DNA of 64,000 nucleotides from Puccinellia tenuiflora (Eukaryota > Streptophyta > Magnoliopsida > Poales > Poaceae): positions 310,001 through 374,000 of the forward strand of contig QRDG01001880.1 in NCBI GenBank assembly GCA_012064385.1, given 5' to 3'. A model generated the notes under the pieces. That model worked only from the letters and a program-made list of their open reading frames with translations. It was not told the origin of the DNA and did not search any database. How positions within the stretch are numbered: position 1 is the first letter of the stretch; each line of letters opens with the position of its first letter. Below, piece by piece: positions 54,180 to 64,000 of the stretch. Both the position numbers and the translations under genes were made by a program.

Positions 54180-55737
54180 GTAGCTAGTAGTAGTTTTCCC
54201 TCAATTAAAGAACCGAGGTTTATCGAACCAGTAGGACTTTGAAATCAACAACGAGGTGAATGTCGAAGATCTCTGGCGCTTAACCTTCAACAGACGTGGA
54301 CCTGCACACACTCAACCAAAATACTTTGCCCCCAACGGCGGAGAGGTTGTCAATCTCTCCGGTCTCGCAGAACACAAAGCGGTTAATTGTATGATGAAAT
54401 AGATAAAATATGAAAAGTGACCAGAGGAGTAATGATGATTAAAAGCAAGTAAATGAGGTTGAAAACAATGTAAAAAGATGGACCGGGAGCCATGGGTTCA
54501 CTAGTGGAGTCTCTCAAGTAAATAAAATATGCATGTGATAGGTGAATGAATTACAGCTAGGCAATTGACAAGATCATGACACAAACCCAATTTAGCTATG
54601 ACAAAAAAGGACATCATAATATTTATGGAGGCATCACGACAAGGAACAAAGACCGTTGAGTCCAACTGCGTCTTTGTCTAAATAGTCCACCGTGGGATCG
54701 CTATCCAGCCTGTCACCCAACGGTATTAAGCTGCAAGCAACAGACAATTGCATTAAGTAAAGTGCATGAAGTAAGCAATACTAATATCAAAATAGACATT
54801 AACACCGCTGTTTTACCCTTAGTAGCAACAGCACACCCTCGCCCTTAGACGTTTCTGTCACTCATGCCCAGGAACAAAAGGGGGCATGAACCCACTATCT
54901 AGCATAAATACCCTCTCTTGGAGATACACACAATCACTTGGCCAAACTAACTACGCACATCGGAGAGCATGCAAGAACATAAATTACTTATATAAGAATC
55001 ATGCACAATCTGAACATAACTTCATAATCCATCGGATCCCAGCAAACACATCACATAGCATTACAATAATCGATCTTGATCATGTTAGGCAGCTCACAAG
55101 ATCATAAGACATGAAGCACAAGAGAGAGAGAGAGACTACCAACTAGCTACTGCCATGGACCCGTAGTCCAAGGTGAGACTACTCACAAATCATCCCAGAG
55201 GAAGGCATGTCGATGAAGAGCCCTCCGGGATCGATCTCCCCTCCGGCAAAGTGTCGGGATCAGCTTCAGATTGGACCCCGAACTAGGGTTTTCGGTGACG
55301 GCGCGTCGGAGTCGAGTTTCTAGAAAATAATCGCCGCCTCGACATTTTTAGGTTAATTGTGATTTTATAGGAGTCGGAGGGGGACCGAGAAGGTGCCCAC
55401 AGGGCAGGGGTGGGCCCCACCCGCGGGTCACCCCTGGGCCGCGGCTGGTACCCGCGTGTGCCCTATGGGTTGCCTTCGAGGCTGCCCTTCGGACTCCGTC
55501 TTCGTCTTGGCGTAAAAATAATCCCCGTAAATTTTCGTCCAATTCCGAGAATATTTCCAGAAGTAAATTTCTGAAACAAAAAGACAGCAAAAACAGGGAA
55601 CTGGCACTGGGCATCTTGTCAATAGGTTAGTCCGACAAAATGCATAAAAATGATATAAATGACAGTAAAAACATGTGACAATATCACAAAACTAGCATGG
55701 ATCACTCAAAAATTATAGATACGTTTGAGACGTATCA

Positions 55738-58613
55738 GCATCCCCAAGCTTAACTCCTACTCGTCCTCGAGTAGGTAAGTGATAACAAATAATTTTTGAT
55801 GAAACATGATACCAACACAATCTTGATCAAGATAGTAATGCAAAGCACATGAAGTGAATAAGGTGATCCAAAACAATTGTCTATAGTTGACATTAAGCAA
55901 ACAATGATTAACAACTGCTAGCTAACAAATGCTAGAAACTTTTCATGAATAAGTGCGTTGGAGACATGGAACCGTACATACGGTTTAGAAAGAAGAATTG
56001 CGAATTACGTCTCCAATGTAAGGTATCAATAATTCTTCAAAGCATCCAATTAGTCATTCATGAAAATAGCCAAGCTCAAGTCAGGTGTCCTAATCCATCT
56101 ACTTCATAAATCAACTGTTTTGAAGTCTACTCAACTAGTGCAAATAAGAAGTGGCTTTGGCACCATGATGTTATGGCAAAGAGAACAATAATGGAGATTT
56201 GGAAGGTAAAAAAGAAAGGCTCAAACAGTGGAGAAGGTAATCACAAGACAGAAGGAAGTCCCGTAGTTGACACTGTATGAGGAGTAGTGATTTCCATGCA
56301 ACGGATGCACATAGAGCTATAAGTGTATGAAAGCTCTCCAATGGAACTAGTGGGGGTGCATCCAACTTGCTTGCTCATGAAGACCTAGAGCTCATTTGAG
56401 GAGGCTCATCCTTGGAATATACAAGCCAAGTTCTATAACATTAATTCCCCACATAGTTATACAAATGAAAACATGAAAACTCTCTATAATGAAGTGTAGG
56501 TGCTACTAGCACAACTGTGGAATAAAGGATAGTAGTGCTGCCCCCTCTCTCTTTTATATTTCTCTTCTTCTTTTTTTTTAATTGTGGCCTCCGTGGCTCT
56601 TTTAAATTTTCTCTCATTGTTCTCTTTTGGACTCTTTTATGTGGCCACTTTGGACTCTTTTCAATATGCTCACAGGTAGGGGCAACACTCTATTTTTACA
56701 AGATGATCATCACAGTTTTGGTACTCATAACTCATAAGACTAATACATGATGTATAAAAGAAGATATGCATGATCGAGCCTAGTGTGGAAAAAATGTAGA
56801 ACATGTGGCAAGCCACGCTACACACTAACTCAAATGATCAAGCAAACTATATGGCAATGAAGAACGACATCAAGTCATAATGTAATGATGGATGTTGCAT
56901 GGCAATGTATCTCGGAACGGCTATGGAAATGCCGTGGTAGGTAGGAATGGTGGCTATTTTGAGGAAGATAGTTGGCTTATGTGTAGGAGAACAGGATGAA
57001 GTTCTCCCACGGAGTTGGATGTACTCGCGAAGTATGCACCAATCTCAATGTGAGAGAGGGCATTGCGCAGCACCGAAGAGGCTAGCAAAATATGGAAGTG
57101 GAAGTGCCAAAAACCAAAGCTCACAATGCATTTCGTATATTGCAAACAACTAGCAGTTTCAATGTTCCACAAATGATTAGAGACACCCCGAGAGGGATCG
57201 TGGCGGCGACACAAGTGCCCCGTTGGCTTCCCCGACCGTTGCAGTAACTACCCACTAGGGACTTATTTTCAACTTAGTAGAATTCATGACACATTAGCAT
57301 TGTTGACTTAGGTTGTTGAGTTCAGAAAAGTACAGCTCCATGCTTTAATAACACCTCTCCACTAATCAGCTCTAACACCATTAACCAACACATTTTAACC
57401 ATTAGTTATTTTAGTGCCTCAAAACAATTGAAGAGTATCAAATTATCCACATAGTGATCTACAAGACTATGCAGGTTTTTTTCTATTTCATACTACTGCC
57501 ACATGCATAGCATTTTTCTGATCTAACACATTAGCCAAGCAACCAAAACAACTCTCCAACAAATATAAGTTAAGAACAAGAGAGTTTAACTTAACAACTA
57601 GCAGCTCTAAACAAGATAAAAGCTAAAAGCGAGAGCTTACTAGAAAACAGACAGTAGCTAAGAATACTCAAAAAGATATAAGCGAAGCAAAGGATTATTT
57701 AAACGAAAAAGTGGAGCGTGTCTCTCTCCCACACAAATAAAGCTAGGATCTAACAAAGATATGACTAGCAAACAAAAAAAATAAAACTGAAAGTAAATAA
57801 AACGCTTCAAGCATAGCACATAATATGTAAAGTGATAAAAATGAAGTTCAACGAAGACGACCTTATGATAGTCGATGAAGATGAGGGGATGCCATGGGCA
57901 TCCCCAAGCTTTGACTCTTGATAGTTCTTAATATTCAGAGGGGGTGCCATGGGGGCATCCCCAAGCTTGAGCTTTGATCCATCCTCGATTTCTTCATATT
58001 CCTCTCCTTTGGAACTTAAAAACTCACTTCACACAAAACTTCTCATAATTTGATTAGAGGGTTAGTGCTCATAAATTAAAACGCACATGTGTTCAACTCA
58101 TGACAAATTGCAAACCAACTTTATTAGACATTAGCTACAGTTTACTAAGCCTCAATGTGGCACTCCACCCCTAGAGTATCACATATGACGATGGTAAAGA
58201 GACAAATGCAAAATAAAAGCAGAATCTGTCAAAATCTGAACAGTCTGTAAAGATTGAATTTTTCGAGGCACTTCAGCAGCTCAAATCAAAAAACTTAAAA
58301 CTAATGAAAGATAGATAAAAGCATCAGGCTTGCTTTCAAAAATTATCAGGAAAAGTTAAAATTCTAGATTTTAGGATTTTCGTGCAACAGGCGCACAGAA
58401 TCTGTTTTTGGACAGCAACACAATACCTCGCACTTTCAATGCATTAGAGGCTAAACTTGGCACAAAAAACTAAAAGAAAAAGATACAATGAAGTTGCTAC
58501 AGAGCTAATAACATGACTCAAGAAAAACAAAAAGCAAACTGAAAGTAAAAGATGGGTTGCCTCCCAACAAGCGCTTTTCTTTAACGCCTTTTAGCTAGGC
58601 GCAATGCCAAATA
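55738..58613 (-). other. S2 internal non-coding region
   Basis: Begins at the left with the PPT complement (GCATCCCCAAGCTT; on the minus strand AAGCTTGGGGATGC), then AT-rich sequence colinear with S1. No pol domains are present and no ORF exceeds about 90 codons. Confidence 0.85.
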
Positions 58614-59267
58614 TCAAGTTTTTTTGGGATCAAAGGCATTATCATCTTTCAAGCAAATACCAGTAAATTTATCATAGATGCATTGGATATTACCAATATA
58701 GGGCTGAGAATCACCCTTCTCCTTTCTCTTTGGTTGACTGCTCTCATCAAATAGGTTTTGGGGAGCAATCCAACCAAAATTATCTTCCAATGCATCGGCC
58801 ATCCCTAGGAGCTTAAATGGTACAGAAATTTCAACTTTCTCCTTTACCTCTGTGTTTCGAGTGTACTTCCTTAGATTTTCATACCTAACATCCAAAGAAT
58901 AGTGAATATTAGGATATGAACCAAGAGCACCATAACGAGCAAATATTTTCCTAGCTTCTTTAACTATATCATCAAATTCATGGAGAAGAGTTTCTAATAT
59001 AAAATCTGTTTCCTCTCCTCTCTCCATGCCATCAAGCTTAAGAAACATTTGCTGTAGTATAGGATTTAAATTAACAAACCTCTTCTCTAGACGAGCTACC
59101 AAACAAGATATGGCGGAATCATAACTATTAGTTAGCTCAACTATTGATCTTTTATCACGAGTATAGAGTTTGCTAACAAAAGTGAGGAATTCTTCAATAT
59201 TATCTTTTCCAATGACATCCCAACTTCCTACCTTAACATCTTTCATACCAAAACTAGAAGGGAACAT
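58614..59267 (-). CDS. S2 gag-like ORF, about 217 aa, unknown function
   Basis: The frame is open upstream to 59498 through the PBS, but the plausible start is the ATG giving MFPSSFGMKDVKVGSWD, about 195 bp after the PBS. The protein is largely alpha-helical and charged (LVARLEKRFVNLNPILQQMF, EEFLTFVSKLY, IVKEARKIFARYG), has a late aromatic patch (DNFGWIAPQNLF) and a Lys-rich end. There is no zinc knuckle, protease or transmembrane region. Its place directly after the 5' LTR suggests a shortened or divergent gag-type product of Sabrina-like elements. S1 has lost the region. No internal stops. Confidence 0.6.
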   Translation of the reverse strand: MFPSSFGMKDVKVGSWDVIGKDNIEEFLTFVSKLYTRDKRSIVELTNSYDSAISCLVARLEKRFVNLNPILQQMFLKLDGMERGEETDFILETLLHEFDDIVKEARKIFARYGALGSYPNIHYSLDVRYENLRKYTRNTEVKEKVEISVPFKLLGMADALEDNFGWIAPQNLFDESSQPKRKEKGDSQPYIGNIQCIYDKFTGICLKDDNAFDPKKT

Positions 59268-59434
59268 AGCTACTAGATAAGAGATAAACAAAACTGAAAT
59301 AAAGATTACACTAATTTTTTTGGGTTTTAAAATTTTGAAACAGGAAAATAAACTAAACGAGATATAAAGCAAGCAAGACAAAAACAAAGTAAAGAGATTG
59401 AGAGTATAAGACTCCCCTTGCTGTAGCTCCAAAG

Positions 59435-59458
59435 TCCCCGGCAACGGCACCAGAAAAC
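59435..59458 (-). promoter_or_regulatory. S2 primer-binding site (Asp tRNA type)
   Basis: Minus strand reads TTCTGGTGCCGTTGCCGGGG a few bases after the LTR. TGGCGCCGTTGCCGGGGA is the usual PBS of Athila/Sabrina-type plant Gypsy elements (tRNA-Asp), with one C-to-T difference here. Confidence 0.8.
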
Positions 59459-59462
59459 TGCT

Positions 59463-60995
59463 TGATGGTGGATATTGATAAGTTGGGTGGTGCCCCAAGC
59501 GAAGGCAGAATTGTAGCTAGTAGCAGTTTTCCCTCAATTAAAGAACCGAGGTTTATCGAACCAGTAGGACTTTGAAATCAACAACGAGGTGAATGTCGAA
59601 GATCTCTAGCGCTTAACCTTCAACAGACGTGGACCTGCACACACTCAACCAAAATACTTTGCCCCCAACGGCGGAGAGGTTGTCAATCTCTCCGGTCTCG
59701 CAGAACACAAAGCGGTTAATTGTATGATGAAAGAGATAAAATATGAAAAGTGACCAGAGGAGTAATGATGATTAAAAGCAAGTAAATGAGGTTGAAAACA
59801 ATGTAAAAAGATGGACCGGGGGCCATGGGTTCACTAGTGGAGTCTCTCAAGTAAATAAAATATGCATGTGATGGGTGAACGAATTACAGCTAGGCAATTG
59901 ACAAGATCATGACACAAACCCAATTTAGCTATGACAAAAAGGACATCATAATATTTATGGAGGCATCACGACAAGGAACAAAGACCGTTGATTCCAACTA
60001 CGTCTTTGTCTAAATAGTCCACCGTGGGATCGCTATCCAGCCTGTCACCCAACGGTATTAAGTTGCAAGCAACAGACAATTGCATTAAGTAAAGTGCATG
60101 AAGTAAGCAATACTAATATCAAAATAGACATTAACACCGCTATTTTACCCTTAGTAGCAACAGCACACCCTTGCCCTTAGACGTTTCTGTCACTCGTGCC
60201 CAGGACAAAAGGGGGCATGAACCCACTATCTAGCATAAATACCCTCTCTTGGAGATACACACAATCACTTGGCCAAAGTAACTACACACATCGGAGAGCA
60301 TGCAAGAACATAAATTACTCATATAAGAATCATGCACAACCTGAACATAACTTCATAATCCATCGGATCCCAGCAAACACATCACATAGCATTACAATAA
60401 TCGATCTTGATCATGTTAGGCAGCTCACAAGATCATAAGACATGAAGCACAAGAGAGAGAGACTACCAACTAGCTACTGCCATGGACCCGTAGTCCAAGG
60501 TGAGACTACTCACAAATCATCCCGGAGGAAGGCATGTCGATGAAGAGCCCTCCGGGATCGATCTCCCCTCTGGCAGAGTGCCGGGATCAGCTTCAGATTG
60601 GACCCCGAACTAGGGCTTTCGGTGACGGCGCGTCGGAGTCGAGTTTCTGGAAAATAATCGCCGCCTCGACGTTTTTAGGTTAATTGTGATTTTATAGGAG
60701 TCGGAGGGGGCCGAGGAGGTGCCCACAGGGCAGGGGCGGGCCCCACCCGCGGGTCACCCCTGGGCCGCGGCTGGTACCCGCGTGTGCCATGTGGGTTGCC
60801 TCCGAGGCTGCCCTTCGGACTCCGTCTTCCGAAACAAAAAGACAGCAAAAACAGGGAACTGGCACTGGGCATCTTGTCAATAGGTTAGTCCAAAAAAATG
60901 CATAAAAATGATATAAATGACAGTAACAACATGTGACAATATCACAAAACTAGCATGGATCACTCAAAAATTATAGATACGTTTGAGATGTATCA
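59463..60995 (-). repeat. S2 5' LTR (1533 bp)
   Basis: Same ends as the 3' LTR and as solo LTR S3 (opposite strand). It lacks about 68 bp near 60829 that the other LTR keeps at about 55500-55570. Confidence 0.93.
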
Positions 60996-61000
60996 GCCCC
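60996..61000. repeat. Right TSD (GCCCC) of S2
   Basis: Matches 49987-49991. Confidence 0.95.
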
Positions 61001-62180
61001 CGAGCACTATGTCGGGTTCCGTTCTCTGACAAGTCGACATAGTGGTCCAAGTCACTGCGCATGCAGACTTTTAGCCCCCAAGCGACAAGACATCATCTTG
61101 TAGTAGACTTATTCTTTAATGTAGCTTTAAGCTTTTAGCGCCTCCCTATATAGATTCATCACTGCATTGGTGCGGAAACCATCAATTTTTTGGGTGTGCG
61201 AAATCAGGAGGTACGCCGGCTGAAGACCGAGCTGGCAACCAAGGATGCCATTATTGCCAACTTTGAGGCTGATCGCGTCACATACCAAGGTACGAATGCT
61301 GCAACTTCTTAGTCATGTGTATCTGGCTTTTCTTTATACTGCTGACATTTTGTCTACCGCAGACGCCATCAACAAGGCCAAGGAATCTGCCGAAAATGTG
61401 GCCAGCATCGACCGGCTTCGCAACGAGAACATTGAGCTTAATAAGATAAATGAATCAATGTCGGCGGAGCTCAAGGTGGCCGAGGAGAGCCTTCTCAATG
61501 CCAAGCAAGCCTTGGAGACGGAGAGGCAAAAACATAATGATGCTCTCCGTGAAGTCCAAGATCGGCTCGACAAACGGCTTGACAAGTCGGTGGCCATTGA
61601 CGACCAGCTTTTGAGTAAGTTCTTATTTAAAGACACTGTACTCATTGCTTTTGCCGAAACCATTTGAGATTGTAACTTATCTTCGCTTATGCCAGCTCCG
61701 GCGGGTTACGGCCATGAGCTAACAGCGCATAACCGGCTTGAACGTATTTTGGAGGTAGGAGAACTTCTCCCAAGGATCCTTTCTTCGGGTAGGAAGTTTC
61801 TCGAGAAGTACTTTACCGGCAACCCCGAGCCACCGGCCGACCTCGCAAGCCTGCCAGCTGAGCTGGATGAAGCAACGTCATCTTTTGATGAACGGCTTCG
61901 ATCCAGCATCCGGGGAGGCGTGAAGACGGCTTTCGGCCTGATGATGGCGCACTATCCAGAGGCGGAAGCTTGGCGTGTCGCGGCCGGCTTTCCTCTTGAG
62001 AAAGAGGACGGCACTCCTTTGAAGGAGATGGATCGAAATGGGATTCTCCACCTCGTCTCCGAGTATGCCAGCAAGGTCGCGAAGATGGTCTCCGTCACCA
62101 CCATCTTTAAGGAAGTGACATGCCCGCTGACTCCCGTCCAGTCTGAAGACGAAGGCGAAGAGGCGGATAAAACTGCATGA

Positions 62181-62659
62181 GCCAAATTTGCTCTTTGAGC
62201 CGGCTATTCCTGAAAGATGTAATCATAAGCTGTTAAGTCGTCCAAACAATATTTATTTCTGTTTGTAAAGCAACTAAGTCTATATATTAAGTCAGCTTTT
62301 CAGATGCAAATTTGCAAATTTTATGCCATCAATTTTCTGGCCTTAAGACCTTAGTCTTTAAGCGCCGGCAAACCTATTGCGGAACAACACGGTATTTAGA
62401 ACCAATCTGTTTAGACCCAGAACAAGCGCCGCCTTTCGATGCCAAAACGCTTTGAAGCAACCCGGCGCAAAAAGCTTTCAGAAGAACATTATTTTGGCAA
62501 AAATGTTGTTTTTCATCGCCTTAAGGCGGATTAATAATTAAAAGTATAGTTTACCAACGAGCAACATAGGCAATTTCGGGTAAACATTATATAACAATAA
62601 GATCATTGGGAAATAAAGATGGTACAGATTCTCGAATTGCACATGAGAGGAACCAATTT
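62181..62659 (-). other. Tat2 spacer between antisense-gene stop and integrase end
   Basis: About 480 bp, non-coding, AT-rich. It would serve as the 3' UTR of the antisense gene. Tat1 has lost it by deletion. Confidence 0.6.
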
Positions 62660-64000
62660 TCATTTCATGATCACATTGACATGGTTACAAAAGAGACGTA
62701 GCTGAGCGATATTCCAGGGACGTTTCATCTCATCTAAGTCGTCGTCCACATGCCGTTTCCTCTTGCAACCTTTCTTCCTGGGATCTTTCTTTGAATCCCT
62801 TAACTCGAGGAGATAGTATGGCCCCTTTTTCAGTGCTTTGCTAATAACGAAAGGTCCTTTCCATGGAGGGGATAACTTGTGATGCATGCTTTGTGCAAGC
62901 CGAAGCACTAAGTCGCCTTCTCGAAAAGATCAATTCCGCACTCTACGGCTTTGATAGCGACGTAGATCTTGCTGATAGATGACGGATCGTTGGAGAGCGA
63001 GCTCTCTTTCTTCTTCGAGGATATCTAAGCCGTCTTGACGTGCTTCTTCTACATCTTCTTCGACGTAGGCTGTGACTCGAGGCAAATCGTAGATCATGTC
63101 GGTTGGAAATACTGCTTCTGCTCCGTAGACAAGGAAGAATGGGGTGAAGCCGGTTGATCAGCTTGTGGTAGTGAATACTCCATAAGATGGCCAGCAATTC
63201 TTCAACCCAAGCGCCGGCTGCTCGATGAAAAGGGGTTTCAAGCCTCGGCTTAATACCTTGCAGAATAATGCCGTTAGTGCGCTCTACCTATCCATTGGAT
63301 TGCAGATGTGCCACCGATGCCACGTCGAGCTGGATTTTCGACCGGCTGCAAAACTTTGATAGCTCACCGACGGTGAAATTTGTGCCATTGTCAGTCATAA
63401 TGCTATGTGATATGCCAAACCGGGTTGTTATCTCGACGATGAACTTTGTAGATGTAGCTCCGTCGATTTTTTGATGGGTTTTGCCTCCACCCACTTTGTG
63501 AATTTGTCGACCGCTACCAGCAGATGAGTTAAGCCTCCTCTTGCAGTCTTGAAACGTCCCACCATGTCGAGCCCCCAGACCATGAACGGTCAGGTTATAG
63601 GGATCGTCCGGAGCTCCTGTGCCGATAAATGAGCCTGCTTTGCATAGCGTTGACAACCTTCACAAGTTTTGACGATGTCGATAGCATCTTCCTTAGCCGC
63701 CAGCCAGAAAAAACCGTGCTGAAATGCCTTGGCGACCAGTGCTTTTGCCGCCATGTGATGTCCACACTCGCCGGAGTGGATATCCTGGAGAATTTGTCAC
63801 CCTTCCTCTGGGGAGATGCATCGTTGAAAGATGCCGGATGTGCTTCGTTTATAAAGTTGTCCGTCAATGATCATGTATGCCTTTGATCGTCGCTCGATTT
63901 GATGGCTCAAAACTTCATCGTCTTTCGGCAACTCTTTATTCACCAGGAAGTTGATGTATGGCGTAGTCCAATCTGGGGTTACCAAGCAGACATGGACCGA
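62660..64000 (-). pseudogene. pol: Tat2 integrase, decayed
   Basis: Translated fragments match the Tat1 integrase from the pre-zinc region (PDWTTPYINFLVNKELPKDD) to the basic tail (KKGCKRKRHVDDDLDE). Lesions against Tat1: CGG to TGA at 63797, a TGA in place of TGG just before FMVWGLDMVG, a one-base deletion near 63470, and CAG to TAG at 63288-63290 beside the catalytic Glu motif VERTN; further frame breaks lie around 62940-63160. The catalytic-core text (TDNGTNF, WGLDMVG) is still readable. Not functional. Confidence 0.9.

Larger units (their letters stand above)
49992..55737 (-). repeat. S2 3' LTR, split by solo LTR B
   Basis: 49992-50041 and 54180-55737. On the minus strand it starts TGATACGTCTCAAACG and ends TATCCACCATCA. 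The PPT complement GCATCCCCAAGCTT follows at 55738. Confidence 0.92.
49992..60995 (-). mobile_element. S2: Sabrina/WHAM-like non-autonomous Gypsy element, complete, split by solo LTR B
   Basis: Minus orientation: 5' LTR (60995-59463), PBS, a gag-like ORF (59267-58614), 2.9 kb non-coding, PPT, and 3' LTR (55737-54175 plus 50041-49992). Perfect GCCCC TSDs. There is no pol. The LTRs differ by roughly 2% (about 30 substitutions by eye) plus a ~68-bp deletion in the 5' LTR near 60829, so it is clearly older than the LARD. Confidence 0.92.
47953..62180 (+). pseudogene. Tat2 antisense gene, 6 exons, one intron holding the 11-kb S2 element
   Basis: Exons inferred from GT/AG sites and the Tat1 copy: 47953-49126, 49210-49394 (185 bp), 49471-49966, 61208-61289 (82 bp), 61363-61614 and 61696-62180 (TGA stop). 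Codon phases agree at every junction. Exon 1 has the ATG, an acidic/Ala-rich lead and the Transposase_28-like block (LSSHVARGFSLPPSAF, YGLQLHNI, YISGFVALFEGYLGL, VKRQTVNKEL). Exon 2 is basic (KAAKRA, SRKRKSQ). Exons 4-5 form a coiled coil (RLRNENIELNKINESMSAELK). Exon 6 is an alpha-helical domain ending EDEGEEADKTA. Damage: a frameshift between the ATG and about 48080, and an in-frame TGA at 48281-48283 where Tat1 has TGC. S2 lies wholly between the exon 3 donor and exon 4 acceptor. Function of the protein is unknown. Confidence 0.8.
43191..64000 (-). mobile_element. Tat2: second Tat-lineage Gypsy element, minus strand, 5' end outside window
   Basis: In minus orientation the window holds decayed integrase (64000-62660), the antisense gene (plus strand), PPT and 3' LTR. 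The LTR contains solo LTR A and the antisense gene contains the S2 element. It is a close relative of Tat1: same LTR ends, same exon structure and the same integrase text. Unlike Tat1 it retains the full 3' end of the antisense gene, but its integrase carries several stops. It inserted into the C1 5' LTR. Confidence 0.92.

Noticed and set aside
1..64000. A non-TE host gene somewhere in the window
   Set aside because: All long frames with recognisable domains are element genes. The remaining unassigned stretches (22830-23138, parts of 26178-28886) show no exon structure I can support.

Overview
This window is plant nuclear DNA from a large, repeat-rich grass genome, most likely a Triticeae cereal (wheat, Aegilops, barley or rye) or a close relative. 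The evidence is nested LTR retrotransposons, an LTR class starting TGATACGTCTCAAACG that is abundant in Triticeae Sabrina/WHAM-type elements, CACTA transposons, and plant-type PBS sites (TGGTATCAGAGC for initiator Met tRNA). I found no convincing host gene, tRNA gene or bacterial-type operon. Nearly every base belongs to a transposable element, and most boundaries can be set from target-site duplications (TSDs).

Left stack (1-22829). A plus-strand Tat-lineage Ty3/Gypsy element (called Tat1 here) enters from the left edge with RT, RNase H, an extra RNase H and integrase, and ends in a 507-bp LTR at 18689. Its pol is split by a complete, very young 12.3-kb LARD-type element (1412-13667; TSD CTTGG) with two nearly identical 4.7-kb LTRs. 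Downstream of integrase Tat1 carries a multi-exon antisense gene (15150-17679, minus strand). Tat1 itself sits in the LTR of a decayed minus-strand Sabrina/WHAM-like remnant (S1, 18690-22829), which also holds a 1.3-kb Mutator-like element carrying three tandem copies of an amino-acid-transporter gene fragment.

Middle (22830-31811). An unassigned GC-rich segment is followed by a Copia-type LTR (C2) broken by a 1.33-kb CACTA element, a non-coding internal remnant containing a solo Sabrina-like LTR (26683-28284, TSD CACAC), and the left part of a second CACTA element packed with 23-, 54- and 35-bp tandem repeats.

Right stack (31812-64000). A minus-strand, pol-less Copia element (C1) interrupts that CACTA element. 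Its gag is broken by a third CACTA element (38666-40592, TSD AGC) that contains hairpin arrays and a 5S-rRNA-like internal control region. The C1 5' LTR is broken by a second, minus-strand Tat element (Tat2, 43191 to beyond 64000). Tat2 is in turn broken by a 3.7-kb solo LTR (A) in its LTR and by an 11-kb Sabrina-like element (S2, 49992-60995, TSD GCCCC) in an intron of its antisense gene. S2 is itself broken by a 4.1-kb solo LTR (B).

Most interesting biology: the two Tat copies share an antisense gene with a conserved G-box plus TATA promoter and matching splice sites; the LARD carries its own antisense membrane-protein gene with a TATA box; and a CACTA element holds the 5S rRNA TFIIIA-type control region with native spacing. 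Family names are recognition-based and were not searched against any database.
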